A stretch of DNA of 64,000 nucleotides from Enhygromyxa salina (GCF_002994635.1 NZ_PVNL01000147.1:228514-292513), one strand, 5' to 3'. Shown: positions 24,828 to 33,018, counted from the stretch's first letter. Notes: generated by a model not told the origin, from the sequence alone. Numbers and translations are program-made.

Positions 24828-25653
24828 CGAGCACGCGGTTCTCCCAGCCGGTCGCGCGCCCGAGCAACCCAAACCCGACGATGCCCGCGCGCAGGATCGG
24901 GTCCGACTTGTTCTTGGCCAGCAGCTCGCGCATCGGGGTCGAGCGCGGCTCGATGTCCAGCACGTCGAAGCCCCGATCACCCAGGACGACCCCCCACGCC
25001 CGCCGACCAAACTTGAAGATGTGCGTGCCCGGGTGGATCCCGACCTCGAACGCGCCCTGCGGCTGCACGCGCCCGCGCAAGAACAACACGTGGTGGTACA
25101 CGCTCTCTTGCGCGGGGGTCTCCGCGATCAACACCCCACCGGGCCGCAGCGCCCGCATGACCTGAGCCAAGAACGCGTCGGGCCGATCCATGTGCTCGAT
25201 CACGTTGAACGCCGCGACCACGTCGAGCGAGTTGGCCTCGTAGCTGTCGTCCAGCGTGGCGAGCCGGACCGCGCCCGGCATCCGCCGGTTGGCCTCGGTC
25301 ACCGCGGTGGCCGAGAGGTCCGCCCCGCCCGCGTCGTAACCAGCCCCGCGCGCCTGGTAGATGAAGTCACCGTGCATGCAGCCGACCTCGAGCAAGCGCG
25401 GGTGACTGGACGGCGGCGCGACGCGGATCAGCTGCTGGAGTCGCGCCGCGTTCTCTGTGTGGATCGTGGCCTCGACCTCGAGGTACGCGGCCTCGTTGTC
25501 GGGGTTGAAGTCCTCGTCGAACCGAGTTGGGTCGCACCACAGCACCATGCAGTGCGGGCAGCGACGGATCTCGAAGCGCGGGCGCTGCATGTGCACCGGG
25601 GCCTCGCGGTAGCCACAGAACACGCAGTTGGGCTGAGCGTGGGCTTGGACCAC
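24805..25653 (-). CDS. Class I SAM-dependent methyltransferase with N-terminal zinc-ribbon-like cysteines
   Basis: About 282 residues. The N-terminus has CVFCGY and RCPHC, a two-pair cysteine set typical of methyltransferases with a zinc-binding head (as in sugar C-methyltransferases). Then LLEVGCMHGDF (SAM motif I), GADLSATAV (motif II), VVAAFNVIEHMD (motif IV) and LRPGGVLIAETP (motif V) follow. I chose GTG at 25653, 14 bases after the FKBP stop. A TTG at 25689 is in the same frame and would overlap it. It lies downstream of HlyIII and FKBP genes on the same strand. Substrate unknown, possibly a surface sugar. Confidence 0.85.
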   Translation of the reverse strand: MVQAHAQPNCVFCGYREAPVHMQRPRFEIRRCPHCMVLWCDPTRFDEDFNPDNEAAYLEVEATIHTENAARLQQLIRVAPPSSHPRLLEVGCMHGDFIYQARGAGYDAGGADLSATAVTEANRRMPGAVRLATLDDSYEANSLDVVAAFNVIEHMDRPDAFLAQVMRALRPGGVLIAETPAQESVYHHVLFLRGRVQPQGAFEVGIHPGTHIFKFGRRAWGVVLGDRGFDVLDIEPRSTPMRELLAKNKSDPILRAGIVGFGLLGRATGWENRVLVTARRRE

Positions 25654-25666
25654 GCCGAAGCTTACT

Positions 25667-26170
25667 TCATGGGCTCGCGCGCTGGCCAACCAACTCGACC
25701 AAGAACGTGAGGTTCGCGTCAGGTGGCACGCCAGGCATCTTGCGCCCGCGGTAGCCGAGCCGGGGCGGAACGACGAAGCGCCGCCGCTCGCCCAGGCGCA
25801 TGCCCTCGAGGCCGAGGTGCATGCCGTCGATCACGTCGCCGCTCTGGTTGAGCTGGACCGACAGCGGCTTGCCGCGATCGTGCGAGCTGTCGAGCACGGT
25901 GCCGTCTGGGAGCAGCACGATGTAGTGGACCTTCAGCCACTCACCGTCGGCCACGAGAGGGCCTTCGCCCTCGGCGAACACGTCAATCTGGACGCACGGG
26001 AGGCCGCGCGCATCTTCGAGCTGCTCGGGGTCGCAGTCGGGGTTGATCGCCGCGCGCAGCGGCGTGCCCTCGTAGGCCTCGCGGGGGGCGGGCTGCTTGG
26101 CGCAGGCGAGCAGCAGCGCGAGCGGGGCGAGCAGGATCAACGGCGAGCGGCGACTACCCACGACGCTCAC
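25667..26170 (-). CDS. FKBP-type peptidyl-prolyl cis-trans isomerase, lipoprotein
   Basis: 167 residues from a GTG at 26170 that overlaps the upstream HlyIII stop (GTGA, 26167-26170). Signal peptide ending LALLLAC, then the FKBP fold from ~65: VHYIVLLPDGTVLDSSHDRGKP, GLEGMRLGERRRFVVPPRLGY and LTFLVELV. The core aromatic and Asp positions of the FKBP pocket are mostly visible. It probably assists folding of exported proteins in the periplasm. Confidence 0.9.
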   Translation of the reverse strand: MSVVGSRRSPLILLAPLALLLACAKQPAPREAYEGTPLRAAINPDCDPEQLEDARGLPCVQIDVFAEGEGPLVADGEWLKVHYIVLLPDGTVLDSSHDRGKPLSVQLNQSGDVIDGMHLGLEGMRLGERRRFVVPPRLGYRGRKMPGVPPDANLTFLVELVGQRASP

Positions 26171-26841
26171 AGTGGCACGATCGTGAGCACGTAGCGCTGA
26201 ATTGCGATGACGTGGCAAGCGCTGCCGCCGATCACGAACAGGTGCCAGATCAAGTGGTGATAGCGCAACTTGGTCATGCGAAAGAAGAACACCCCGCCCG
26301 AGTAGAACGCCCCGCCAACCAAGATCCAGATCAGGCCAGCGGTCGGAATTGCCGCGATGATCTGCGCAGGCGCGACCAGGACCATCCAGCCCATCGCCAG
26401 GTACGAGATGACCCCAACCTTGTCGAGCTTGGCCTCGTACTCGTTGGGCTTGATCAGCGTGCGCACGGTCCCGATCAGGGCCAAGATCCAGATCGCGCAG
26501 AACATCAGGTTGCCCGTGCGGTTGTGCAGGGCGACGAGGGTGAAGGGCGTGTAGGTCCCGGCGATCAGCAGGTAGATCGCGGCCAGATCGACGTTGTGAA
26601 AGAAGTGCTTCGCGCGACCGGCCACCAGCGCGTGGTTGAGCGCGGACGCCAGGTACAGCGCGACCAACGAGCCCCCGAACACGGCCGCGCTCGCGACATA
26701 CACCGCGCCCTTGCCAGACGCTGACACGACCATGACGACCAGCGCGACGATCGACAAGACCATGCCCACGCTCGCCGAGATCGCGTTGGCGAGCTCCTCG
26801 GGCGGACTGAACTTCTCGGCGGGCTCGCTGGCAGCGTTCAA
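26167..26841 (-). CDS. Hemolysin III/PAQR family membrane protein
   Basis: 224 residues with seven predicted transmembrane helices. Conserved motifs are SALNH near the second helix, FFHNVDLAAIYLLIAGTYTPFTL, and the metal-site histidines in the C-terminal HHLIWHLFVIGGSACHVIAI. The start is a TTG at 26841, since no ATG or GTG precedes the first conserved block. Bacterial HlyIII/TrhA proteins affect membrane energetics and lipid homeostasis, and a haemolytic role is not implied. Translationally coupled to the FKBP gene. Confidence 0.88.
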   Translation of the reverse strand: MNAASEPAEKFSPPEELANAISASVGMVLSIVALVVMVVSASGKGAVYVASAAVFGGSLVALYLASALNHALVAGRAKHFFHNVDLAAIYLLIAGTYTPFTLVALHNRTGNLMFCAIWILALIGTVRTLIKPNEYEAKLDKVGVISYLAMGWMVLVAPAQIIAAIPTAGLIWILVGGAFYSGGVFFFRMTKLRYHHLIWHLFVIGGSACHVIAIQRYVLTIVPL

Positions 26842-26962
26842 CGTGATGTGGACCTACCGGGTGGCACCGCGACGACAGTACCCGGAACGCCGCGGCGCGT
26901 ACCTCGCGTGGCCCCGGCACGCGAGTTGACGGGTGCGACAGCAACGGAGAGAACCCACGCCC

Positions 26963-27334
26963 ATGAGCGCCGCCAAGCCGATCGAGATCTACCAGTACCC
27001 AAACTGCTCGACCTGCCGCAAGGCGCTGAAGTGGCTCGACGCTCAGGGCGTCGCCTACCGCAGCGTCGACATCGTCGCGCGGCCGCCCAGCAAGGCCACG
27101 CTCGCCAAGGTCATGAAGCTCGCGGGCGTCGAGCTGCGCAAGCTGTTCAACACCTCGGGCCAGAGCTATCGGCAGGGAGACTGGAAGCAGAAGCTCACCG
27201 AGATCTCCACCGCCGACGCGCTCGCGGCCCTCGCCGCCGATGGCAAGCTGATCAAGCGCCCGCTGGTCGTGGGCGAAGACTTCGCGCTGATCGGCTTTCG
27301 CCCCGACGACTGGGCCGAGACCCTGGCGTCCTGA
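26963..27334 (+). CDS. ArsC/Spx family protein (thioredoxin-fold)
   Basis: 123 residues from the ATG at 26963 (MSAAKPIEIYQYP). An upstream GTG at 26933 in the same frame adds only ten residues. CSTCRKALKWLD carries the CxxC redox pair seen in Spx/MgsR and YffB rather than the single Cys of arsenate reductases. It is followed by an RPLVVGEDFALIGFRP segment with the family's cis-Pro and C-terminal Arg. It could bind RNA polymerase like Spx or act as a glutathione-linked reductase. No arsenic genes are adjacent. Confidence 0.82.
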   Translation: MSAAKPIEIYQYPNCSTCRKALKWLDAQGVAYRSVDIVARPPSKATLAKVMKLAGVELRKLFNTSGQSYRQGDWKQKLTEISTADALAALAADGKLIKRPLVVGEDFALIGFRPDDWAETLAS

Positions 27335-27355
27335 GCTGTTGTAGACTCCCCGCCG

Positions 27356-28237
27356 ATGCCTGGGCCCGCGTCCGACAGCGACCCGCTCGCGCCCGAGCAA
27401 GAGGACCACGACGGCGCGTGGGTGCTCAATCAGATCGCCGACGAGCTCGAGGCCGAGGGTCTCGAGGTCGAGCAGCTGCGGGACCTGACCGAAGAGCTGG
27501 CGATCATCGAGCGCCCGCCCGGGCTGTTTCGCCGGGTCACCAAGCGCGCGCGCGCCCTCGCGGTCGAGCAGTGGTCGCACTTCGTCGGCGAGCTACGCGA
27601 GAGCCGCGAGGCCATGGCGTTGGTTCGTGCGCGCGGCGAGCGGGAGCTCAGCGAAGAGGAGCGGGCCATGGTCCGCGAGCAGATGCTGGATCTCGTGCGG
27701 CTGTTTCCAGCCGGGTTGATCGCCGCGGTCAACACCGCGCTGCCCGTGCCGGGGACCAGCGTGTTCACGCCGTGGTTGCTGGTCAAGCTGGGGCTCATGC
27801 CCTCGCGCTGGCGAGAGTCGCACCTGCTCGATCAGCTGCGTAAACAGCAGCTGATGCTGGCGCGGACCGGCCACGCGTCGCAGGCCGAGCGGATCGGCGA
27901 GGTGCTGCTGCAGCTCGAGACCGAGGCCGAGCAGCGCGAGCTGATCCAGCGCGAGACTCGGCTGCTGACTCACTGGGACGAGAACGGCAATGGTGTGTGG
28001 GATGAGGCCGAGCTCGAGGCTTATGGGCGGGAGGTCGATAAGATCCGGGGGTTCGTCGTGCAGCATGCTGCGCGCAAGCGGTGGTTCTTTGAGCATGAGG
28101 GGGAGGTGTATGGGGCGGCGCGGTTGTCCGAGCTCGATGATCTCGAGCAGGCGGCGGGTAGCTTGTTGGTGTGCTTTGACGGGCGAACGGGGTGGGTGGC
28201 TCTCGAGCATGTGCTCGAGGGGGACGTTGGGGAGTAG
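27356..28237 (+). CDS. LETM1-like protein with a single EF-hand-like loop
   Basis: 293 residues. Residues ~115-165 (LVRLFPAGLIAAVNTALPVPG, then FTPWLLVKLGLMPSRW) resemble the LETM1 ribosome-binding-like domain. Residues ~205-220 contain DENGNGVWDEAE, an EF-hand-type loop with acids at positions 1, 3, 5 and 12. A C-terminal segment (RWFFEHEGEVYGAARLSEL...GWVALEHV) looks like a GYF-type domain. A weakly hydrophobic stretch could be membrane-associated. It starts 21 bases after the ArsC/Spx-like gene, so co-transcription is likely. Calcium binding is inferred. Confidence 0.6.
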   Translation: MPGPASDSDPLAPEQEDHDGAWVLNQIADELEAEGLEVEQLRDLTEELAIIERPPGLFRRVTKRARALAVEQWSHFVGELRESREAMALVRARGERELSEEERAMVREQMLDLVRLFPAGLIAAVNTALPVPGTSVFTPWLLVKLGLMPSRWRESHLLDQLRKQQLMLARTGHASQAERIGEVLLQLETEAEQRELIQRETRLLTHWDENGNGVWDEAELEAYGREVDKIRGFVVQHAARKRWFFEHEGEVYGAARLSELDDLEQAAGSLLVCFDGRTGWVALEHVLEGDVGE

Positions 28238-28349
28238 AGCGCTGCCGAACACACGCCGGACCTCGACCAGCAACGCGAGCGTGTCGACCTTGGCGCTCGG
28301 TCGCGTCGCGCCAGGCGACGTTCCTGCGGAGCCTCCCGGTCCGGTGTTC

Positions 28350-28565
28350 TGATACTCCGCACACACCTGTTTCCGCAAGAACTGAAAGCGCGTGTTCGGC
28401 AGTCCCATGCTCGCCGCGATGCGGTCGAACTCCTCGCACTCGGCGGCACTGAGCCCAACGCCTTCGTCGCAGAGCTTCTCAGCAAGCACCTCCAGCGCCA
28501 GCCCCCACTCATTGTTGTCGAGGTACTCGAGCGCGTCAGCTAGAGCGCCGATCAGTTTGGAGTCG
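28350..28565 (-). pseudogene. MafI-like immunity protein fragment
   Basis: In the minus frame following a TGA near 28566 the translation reads SKLIGALADALEYLDNNEWG, then LALEVLAEKLCDEGVGLSAAE and FDRIAASMGLP. The DNNEWGLALE pattern is typical of MafI-family immunity proteins that neutralise MafB polymorphic toxins. There is no start codon and the frame runs on without a natural stop, so both ends are lost. The first bases form part of a long inverted repeat. No toxin gene remains next to it. Confidence 0.5.
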
Positions 28566-28708
28566 CGTCGTCAGGTGCGTCTGGGGCCGTTCCTGCCCAG
28601 GAGCGAGGCCGAAGCTGTATCCGGCATACTGCGAGCGCCGAGTCGACAACGGCAGGAGCGGCCCCAGATGTGCCTGGCGTCGTGACTCCAAACTGGTCGG
28701 TGCTCTAG
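28540..28708. repeat. Long inverted repeat: two 58-bp arms, 53-bp spacer
   Basis: Arms 28540-28597 and 28651-28708 are reverse complements with nine differences. In a plus-strand transcript eight of these become G-U wobble pairs and only one is a true mismatch, so the RNA could fold into a nearly continuous 58-bp hairpin. The left arm overlaps the start-proximal part of the MafI-like fragment and the right arm repeats it in inverted orientation. Confidence 0.85.
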
Positions 28709-28814
28709 GATTGCGGCGTCGAGGCGCCCCTCGAGACGGGCTCCCAGCTTTCGGATGTTGATAGCGATGTCCATCGCCCCTTTGTATTTCATTGAACAGA
28801 GCTTCGATCTAGAT

Positions 28815-28936
28815 TCAGACCCCAGAGATCACCCGGCGCTGCACGATCACCGACTCCGGCCTCGCGCCAGCGTCGCCCTTCCGCCGAAGCTCGATCACCA
28901 CCTTCGTCCCAGCCTGCCCCCGGATATTCTGCATCG
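28815..28936 (-). repeat. Detached copy of the 3' end of the PDZ-protein gene
   Basis: These 122 bases match 36836-36957 at 120 positions. They encode the last ~40 residues of the PDZ/carboxypeptidase-regulatory protein (MQNIRGQAGTKVVIELRRKG to ISGV) plus its stop. Here they are joined to unrelated sequence on the N-terminal side, so this is a recent duplication of a gene tail rather than a gene. Confidence 0.92.
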
Positions 28937-29190
28937 GCGGAAGCAGACGCGAACGGCACGGTCGACAGCTGCTCGAAGACGGATGACCAGGCGGCGCGTT
29001 GGCCGTCGGCCAGTGCGGCCACGTGTAGTCCTCGCGCGTGGGCATCGAGCTCGAGTTCCGGTTTGGCTTGGTGCGTCGCCCGGACCAGTGTAGACACATC
29101 GAGAGAGCTTGCTACCGCCAGACTCTCCTCTGGGCCGAGCCCAAGATCGAAATGCACACCGGCATGCAGCGTCCATCGACACCTCCCGCC
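28937..29190 (-). pseudogene. Protein-coding remnant of unknown family
   Basis: The minus frame reads a sensible stretch from WTLHAGVHFDLGLGPEE through LVRATHQAKPELELDAHARG to VFEQLSTVPFASASAD, then joins the duplicated PDZ tail. It has no start and no own stop, so it is probably an internal piece of a larger gene cut by the recombination that brought in the tail. It overlaps the start of the plus-strand gene at 29152. Confidence 0.35.
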
Positions 29191-29646
29191 GCGGCTACGA
29201 GCGAGCACCAAGTGCGGCTGGATGTGAAGCTTCGCGGCGCCGTCGGAACGGCGATCGTCGCAGGCTTTGGGGTGGCCTTGCTGGCGCTGGCTGCAACTGG
29301 CGAGATCCTCTGGTGGGCGGCACTTCCGGGAGCACTCATGATCGGCCTCGTCCCTCTCGGTGCAAGGCAACTCGCGCGCACGTGGAGGCTGCGCGTGATA
29401 CTGGACGATGACGGTATCTCCTGGGCCCCGGCAGGCGTGTCGCTCCCTTGGTCGCAAGTTCGACGGGTGAACTACGTGGTTGGCCCCACCATGTCGGGTC
29501 CGCGCACATCGGCCATCGAGATTGTGTCGCGCACAGACATGGTCTTCCGTCTGGGGCCGAACCTCACAGACTGGTCCGCCCTCGAGGCGAGGGTACGCGC
29601 TCGGTTCGCGAAGAGCTCCGCCTCGGGGAACACGAGGCGCAGCTGA
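29152..29646 (+). CDS. Small membrane protein with PH-like domain
   Basis: 164 residues from the ATG at 29152, or 160 from 29164. Two transmembrane helices (~30-75, around AVGTAIVAGFGVALLALAA and LPGALMIGLVPLGA) are followed by a beta-rich domain with RVILDDDGISWAPAGVSLPW and VRRVNYVVGP, the pattern of bacterial PH-like (bPH) domains of YdbT/DUF304 type. The C-terminus is positively charged. It is the only intact-looking gene inside a region of gene fragments. Function unknown. Confidence 0.6.
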   Translation: MHTGMQRPSTPPAAATSEHQVRLDVKLRGAVGTAIVAGFGVALLALAATGEILWWAALPGALMIGLVPLGARQLARTWRLRVILDDDGISWAPAGVSLPWSQVRRVNYVVGPTMSGPRTSAIEIVSRTDMVFRLGPNLTDWSALEARVRARFAKSSASGNTRRS

Positions 29647-29758
29647 CCCGGTGGAGCACCACGCGACAAACGTATGGCTGCGTCCGCCAAACGACGTGCA
29701 TGGAGCACCAACACCGGGCACATGATCGCGGGAGTCACGCCGGCGTCGCGTGCATCGC

Positions 29759-30304
29759 TCACCAGGACTTCGGCCACGCGCGCACCAGCTGGAGCGAAGA
29801 GTTGGTGGGCAGTCGCGCGTCGAGCGAAGCGGGCGCCGTGGGGCCATACGCGGCGACGACGCCCTCGCAGAGCCAGCGCAGGAGCACGCGCCGTGCGTGA
29901 GACAGCGGTAGTGACCGAGCCCGGTCAACCGCGCGCGACACCGTGTCGACCCACGTGTGTACTCGTGGCCTGCGCTCAAGCAGCGCCTTGACGAGCTGTG
30001 GCGGCGCGACGGGCTCCGTCGAGTGCACGCCCAGGAGCTCGAGCAGGCTCTCCCAAGCGGCTGCGTCATCGCCGGCAAGCGCGTCGATGACAGCGACGTC
30101 CCCAGCCAGCGCGCGCTTCGCGAGCTCGAGTGAGACGACTGTCGCAGCGTACCCACGCTGATGACGCGGGCCCAGTGCGAAATGGAGATCGGCGAGTGCC
30201 AAAAGGGCAAGAAGCTCGTGGCGGAGTGGTACATGCGTGAGTCCGCGTATACCCCCGAGTTCGCCGAGCGGGCGGCCGAGAGCATCGCCTCCATGCGCTG
30301 CCAT
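29759..30304 (-). CDS. Hypothetical protein in a decayed region
   Basis: 181 residues from the first usable start at 30304. The sequence is mainly helical and Leu/Ala-rich (ELLALLALADLHFALG, AAAWESLLELLGV, RRVLLRWLCEGVVAAYG), without signal peptide or recognised motif. Its 5' part overlaps a plus-strand pseudogene with equally plausible codon use, so the N-terminus is uncertain. I do not recognise the family, and it may be the remaining C-terminal part of a longer protein. Confidence 0.35.
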   Translation of the reverse strand: MAAHGGDALGRPLGELGGIRGLTHVPLRHELLALLALADLHFALGPRHQRGYAATVVSLELAKRALAGDVAVIDALAGDDAAAWESLLELLGVHSTEPVAPPQLVKALLERRPRVHTWVDTVSRAVDRARSLPLSHARRVLLRWLCEGVVAAYGPTAPASLDARLPTNSSLQLVRAWPKSW

Positions 30305-30512
30305 GGGCCGAGGACACGCAGCTCAGCGGCGGCAGGCGCTGTTTCACACCCGCGCGATGTGCTTTACCCGGGCGGAGGATTGCAAATCGGCGTATGTGTA
30401 TTATCGCCGGCTGTTCCCGCGCGAGGCGCTGGATGCGATGCAGGACGCGAAGCTACGCGAGAGCGTGGTGCGTGAGTCGTTTGATTCTAGTATCGTGCTT
30501 TGTAGCCCCTGA
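30161..30512 (+). pseudogene. Frameshifted C-terminal remnant of a Cys/TPR-type protein
   Basis: From the ATG at 30161 the frame reads MTRAQCEMEIGECQKGKK and LVAEWYMRESAYTPEFAE sensibly to about 30300. A neighbouring frame then carries QRRQALFHTRAMCFTRAEDC, SAYVYYRRLFP and a stop at 30512. The Cys spacing and C...G.C...Y/F pattern resemble the tails of myxobacterial repeat-bearing lipoproteins. A frameshift around 30310-30335 and the missing N-terminus mark it as a remnant. Confidence 0.42.
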
Positions 30513-30734
30513 CACGGCAGGACCCCGCACCCGGTTCCTGCCTTCTGGTGTTGGGGTGCTCGACAACTGGATGAGTGACCACACTCCTGATACACGGAGC
30601 GGCTATGCAAAGAAACGACACTGGCGACAGAACGGATACTGCAATTCGTTCGGCCGCCAATCACAGGCGCACCTGTCATAATAGTATTATTGCTGGGACG
30701 GTGCAGGAGCGCCATTTCTGCAGGAAAGCCGGCC

Positions 30735-31235
30735 ATGAACACCCAACAGACAAACACCCTCATCCGCGCCAGCGTCACCGCTATCTTGCTGGGAATTATC
30801 CCCGCATGTGACTATGATGACACCGAATCAATCGAGGATCGGGACATGGCCGTGGCCGTCGAAGACCGGTCCCTCGACGAGATCAACATCGAGAATCATC
30901 TGAACATCGACGCGGTCGACAACATCGACGATCAAGCCGTGCTCGATGCCCAGAGCCCCAACGCGAATCTCGCGGCCCTGGGCACCTGCGCCACGATGTA
31001 TCTACATATCCACTTCGGCGGTGACCGCCGGGAGATCGACGCTGGCGCATTTGTCGCGTGGATTGGAGATCTCTGGAACGACGAGGTGTCCTCTATCATG
31101 GTGCGTTCTGGCTGCGTGCTCAATGTATGGGAACACAGCAACTTCGGCGGCGCTCATGCGGCTTTTCAAGGCAGTGTCCCATGGATCGGTAACTGGTGGA
31201 ACGATCGAATCTCGTCGTATACGTGTAGTTGCTAG
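30735..31235 (+). CDS. Secreted beta/gamma-crystallin family protein
   Basis: 166 residues from the ATG at 30735, which has AGGAAAG at Shine-Dalgarno distance. Signal peptide with a lipobox-like IIPAC. After an acidic, Asp/Ile-rich linker (~25-75) a beta/gamma-crystallin domain follows with two Greek-key motifs: MYLHIHFGGDRREI with WNDEVSS, and LNVWEHSNFGG with WNDRISS. Both WND..SS pairs fit the (N/D)(N/D)xxSS calcium-binding signature, and four cysteines flank the domain. Related to the myxobacterial spore-coat protein S fold, but a role in sporulation is only a suggestion. Confidence 0.85.
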   Translation: MNTQQTNTLIRASVTAILLGIIPACDYDDTESIEDRDMAVAVEDRSLDEINIENHLNIDAVDNIDDQAVLDAQSPNANLAALGTCATMYLHIHFGGDRREIDAGAFVAWIGDLWNDEVSSIMVRSGCVLNVWEHSNFGGAHAAFQGSVPWIGNWWNDRISSYTCSC

Positions 31236-31340
31236 ATTTTGCTGCGCGTCGCACCTCCAGTGTGCGCTTGGACTCGCTGCTCTCGTCCTACTTGTTGCGG
31301 CCGCTTGATCGACGGCACGCGCCGGCTACTGCGGCTGAAC

Positions 31341-31362
31341 CTGAACGCTCGTGAGCGTTCAG
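31341..31362. terminator. Bidirectional terminator-like hairpin between convergent genes
   Basis: CTGAACGCTC and its perfect complement GAGCGTTCAG are separated by GT, giving a 9-10-bp stem. It lies between the beta/gamma-crystallin gene (stop 31235) and the leftward small lipoprotein, whose stop codon at 31359 lies within the hairpin. No long T-tract. Confidence 0.5.
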
Positions 31363-31616
31363 CGACACGTCGTCCGGTGGCGCGTGCCGGCGTCGGTGCG
31401 CTCGGTCGTGTACTCGTACCCACCCGTATGGGAGATGCGCGTAGAAGTCGTCGCGTGGTCGGTGTCGTTTGGGTAGCTGATCCACAGTGCGGGGCGCGGC
31501 AGCTCGGGCTCGAGGTCCTTCGAGGCTTCGGCTTCGGTCTTCGGCTCGCTCGGTTCGACCTTGCAAGCGGTCATCGCGAGCGTCGCTGCCAGCACCAGTT
31601 TCAGTCGCCGTGACAT
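31359..31616 (-). CDS. Small lipoprotein, 85 residues
   Basis: From the ATG at 31616: MSRRLKLVLAATLAMTAC is a clear signal peptide with lipobox MTAC. The mature part is short, acidic then Thr/His-rich (EPKTEAEASKDLEPELPRPA, TGGYEYTTERTDAGTRH), without a recognised fold. The stop lies inside a terminator-like hairpin shared with the convergent crystallin-like gene. Real export signal, unknown function. Confidence 0.55.
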   Translation of the reverse strand: MSRRLKLVLAATLAMTACKVEPSEPKTEAEASKDLEPELPRPALWISYPNDTDHATTSTRISHTGGYEYTTERTDAGTRHRTTCR

Positions 31617-31832
31617 GCTCGATGATAGCGAATGGATTGGCCGGCCCGCGTTGGAGGAAGCAGTCCGTGTCGATGCGCCGTTCTGGCGGGGATGAGACGC
31701 GCTCTCTCGAAGCCCTCTATCCGCATGGTCGCCAAGGGGTCGAGGGCCATGGCCTCCCCTGGCGAGTGGGCGGCGGCGAGCTCGGTACGGACTCCATTGG
31801 AACTTCGAGCGCCGGGCAGCCACTCTGGTGAC

Positions 31833-32795
31833 GTGCGCGGACGGCCAGTGATCATCGGAGTCGTGCTGATCGGCCTGTTGGGCGCGCGCTCCGACCGCGA
31901 GACCTCGAAGCGCCGACGCGAGCCCGCGAGCGACTACCTCCTGCGCCCCGACGAGGCCCCCAACCCGGTCCCGCCCGGGGTCGAGATGTGGGTCTACGAA
32001 CAAGGCATGGACTTCGAGGTCGATGGTGAACGCCAACGCGTGCTCGACTTTTGCCCGGGGTGCCTGAGCACGCAGCTGCGCGGGGTCGAGACCGTCCACG
32101 ACCTGACCTTCGCCGAGAAGAACAAGCAGCGCAGCGACGACCCCGTGCTCATCGTCCACGTCGACCCCGAGACGCCTGCTGTCTACCTGGAGCACGCCCT
32201 GGCTCACGCCAGCCGCTGGAATCGCCTCGCGTTCGTGGTCGAGACCGAGGCCGGCCCGCGCGTCGTGCATGCGCGTCACAGCAACGACCTCGTGAGCGGC
32301 TTGGGCCTGTTCTCGATGCTCCGCGTCGAGGTCGGAGCGCGCGGAACCACGGCCCAGTGGCACGCGCCCCAAACCGGAAACGCGCGGGCGTGGGAGATCA
32401 ACGCGACGATCGGTGGCGAGGTATGTGCCGAGCAGCCAAGCGAGGCCGCCGTCCGGGCCCAGCTCGCCGACCTCATCGCCGAGGGCTGCGTCGGCGCCGA
32501 GCTCAGCCCGTTCGTGCATTTCGATCGCGGCGTCATGATCAACCACTCGCTGCCCAGCGGCATCGTGATCCAGACCCTCGCCGCCCTCGCCCCGCACTGC
32601 GGCGCGGACACGGCCCCGTGGCTGCTGGTCCTGTCCTACGACGCCTTCGCCGACGCCTGCGACCCCAAGTGGAGCGGCGAACTCGACGACTACGCCTCGT
32701 TCCGCGACGAGGCCCTCAACCGCGCCCAACTCGACTTCGAGCGGGTCGCGGCCCATGCTCAGTGCTTCTATGTGAGGAGCTGCTTTGGGGGCTGA
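31833..32795 (+). CDS. Hypothetical protein with N-terminal membrane anchor
   Basis: About 320 residues from a GTG at 31833 that gives RPVIIGVVLIGLLGA as a signal anchor. The frame is open back to 31632 but without a membrane segment. The mature part has CPGCL (CxxC) near residue 75. A segment DDPVLIVHVDPETPAVYLEHA reminds me of ExbD-type periplasmic domains, and it ends in CFYVRSCFGG with paired cysteines. The ExbD likeness is weak. No transport partner is adjacent. Confidence 0.55.
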   Translation: MRGRPVIIGVVLIGLLGARSDRETSKRRREPASDYLLRPDEAPNPVPPGVEMWVYEQGMDFEVDGERQRVLDFCPGCLSTQLRGVETVHDLTFAEKNKQRSDDPVLIVHVDPETPAVYLEHALAHASRWNRLAFVVETEAGPRVVHARHSNDLVSGLGLFSMLRVEVGARGTTAQWHAPQTGNARAWEINATIGGEVCAEQPSEAAVRAQLADLIAEGCVGAELSPFVHFDRGVMINHSLPSGIVIQTLAALAPHCGADTAPWLLVLSYDAFADACDPKWSGELDDYASFRDEALNRAQLDFERVAAHAQCFYVRSCFGG

Positions 32796-32895
32796 GGGCG
32801 CGGCCGCGCGTGCCCAGACCCGCGACACCCGACGGTCCATGCAGGCCCTGGCCAGCGCCGCCCAGGCGATGATCGAGGTCACCGCCCAGGGACCC

Positions 32896-33018
32896 GCAAG
32901 TATCGTCGACACACTCGAGGTCGCCCCGGCACTTTTGGCCGTTACACCCGCAGTTGAGCTCGCCCAGGGTGCAGGCCGGATCGCCGTCGCCGTCGCCGTC
33001 GCCGTCGCCCGAGTTGTC
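32896..33018 (-). pseudogene. Remnant of a Cys-rich lipoprotein
   Basis: The minus frame reads a GDGDGDGDGD linker, then CTLGELNCGCNGQKC and DLECVDDTC, the linker-plus-Cys-module layout of several complete lipoproteins in this window. No signal peptide is attached upstream and the frame loses sense after the cysteines. The rest of the 32796-33229 gap holds nothing else recognisable apart from the promoter near 33182. Confidence 0.4.

Noticed and set aside
30670..30690. AT-rich palindrome (ATAATAGTATTAT) before the beta/gamma-crystallin gene as a promoter or operator.
   Set aside because: CATAAT could be a -10 box, but no -35 lies at proper spacing and one palindrome alone is weak evidence.
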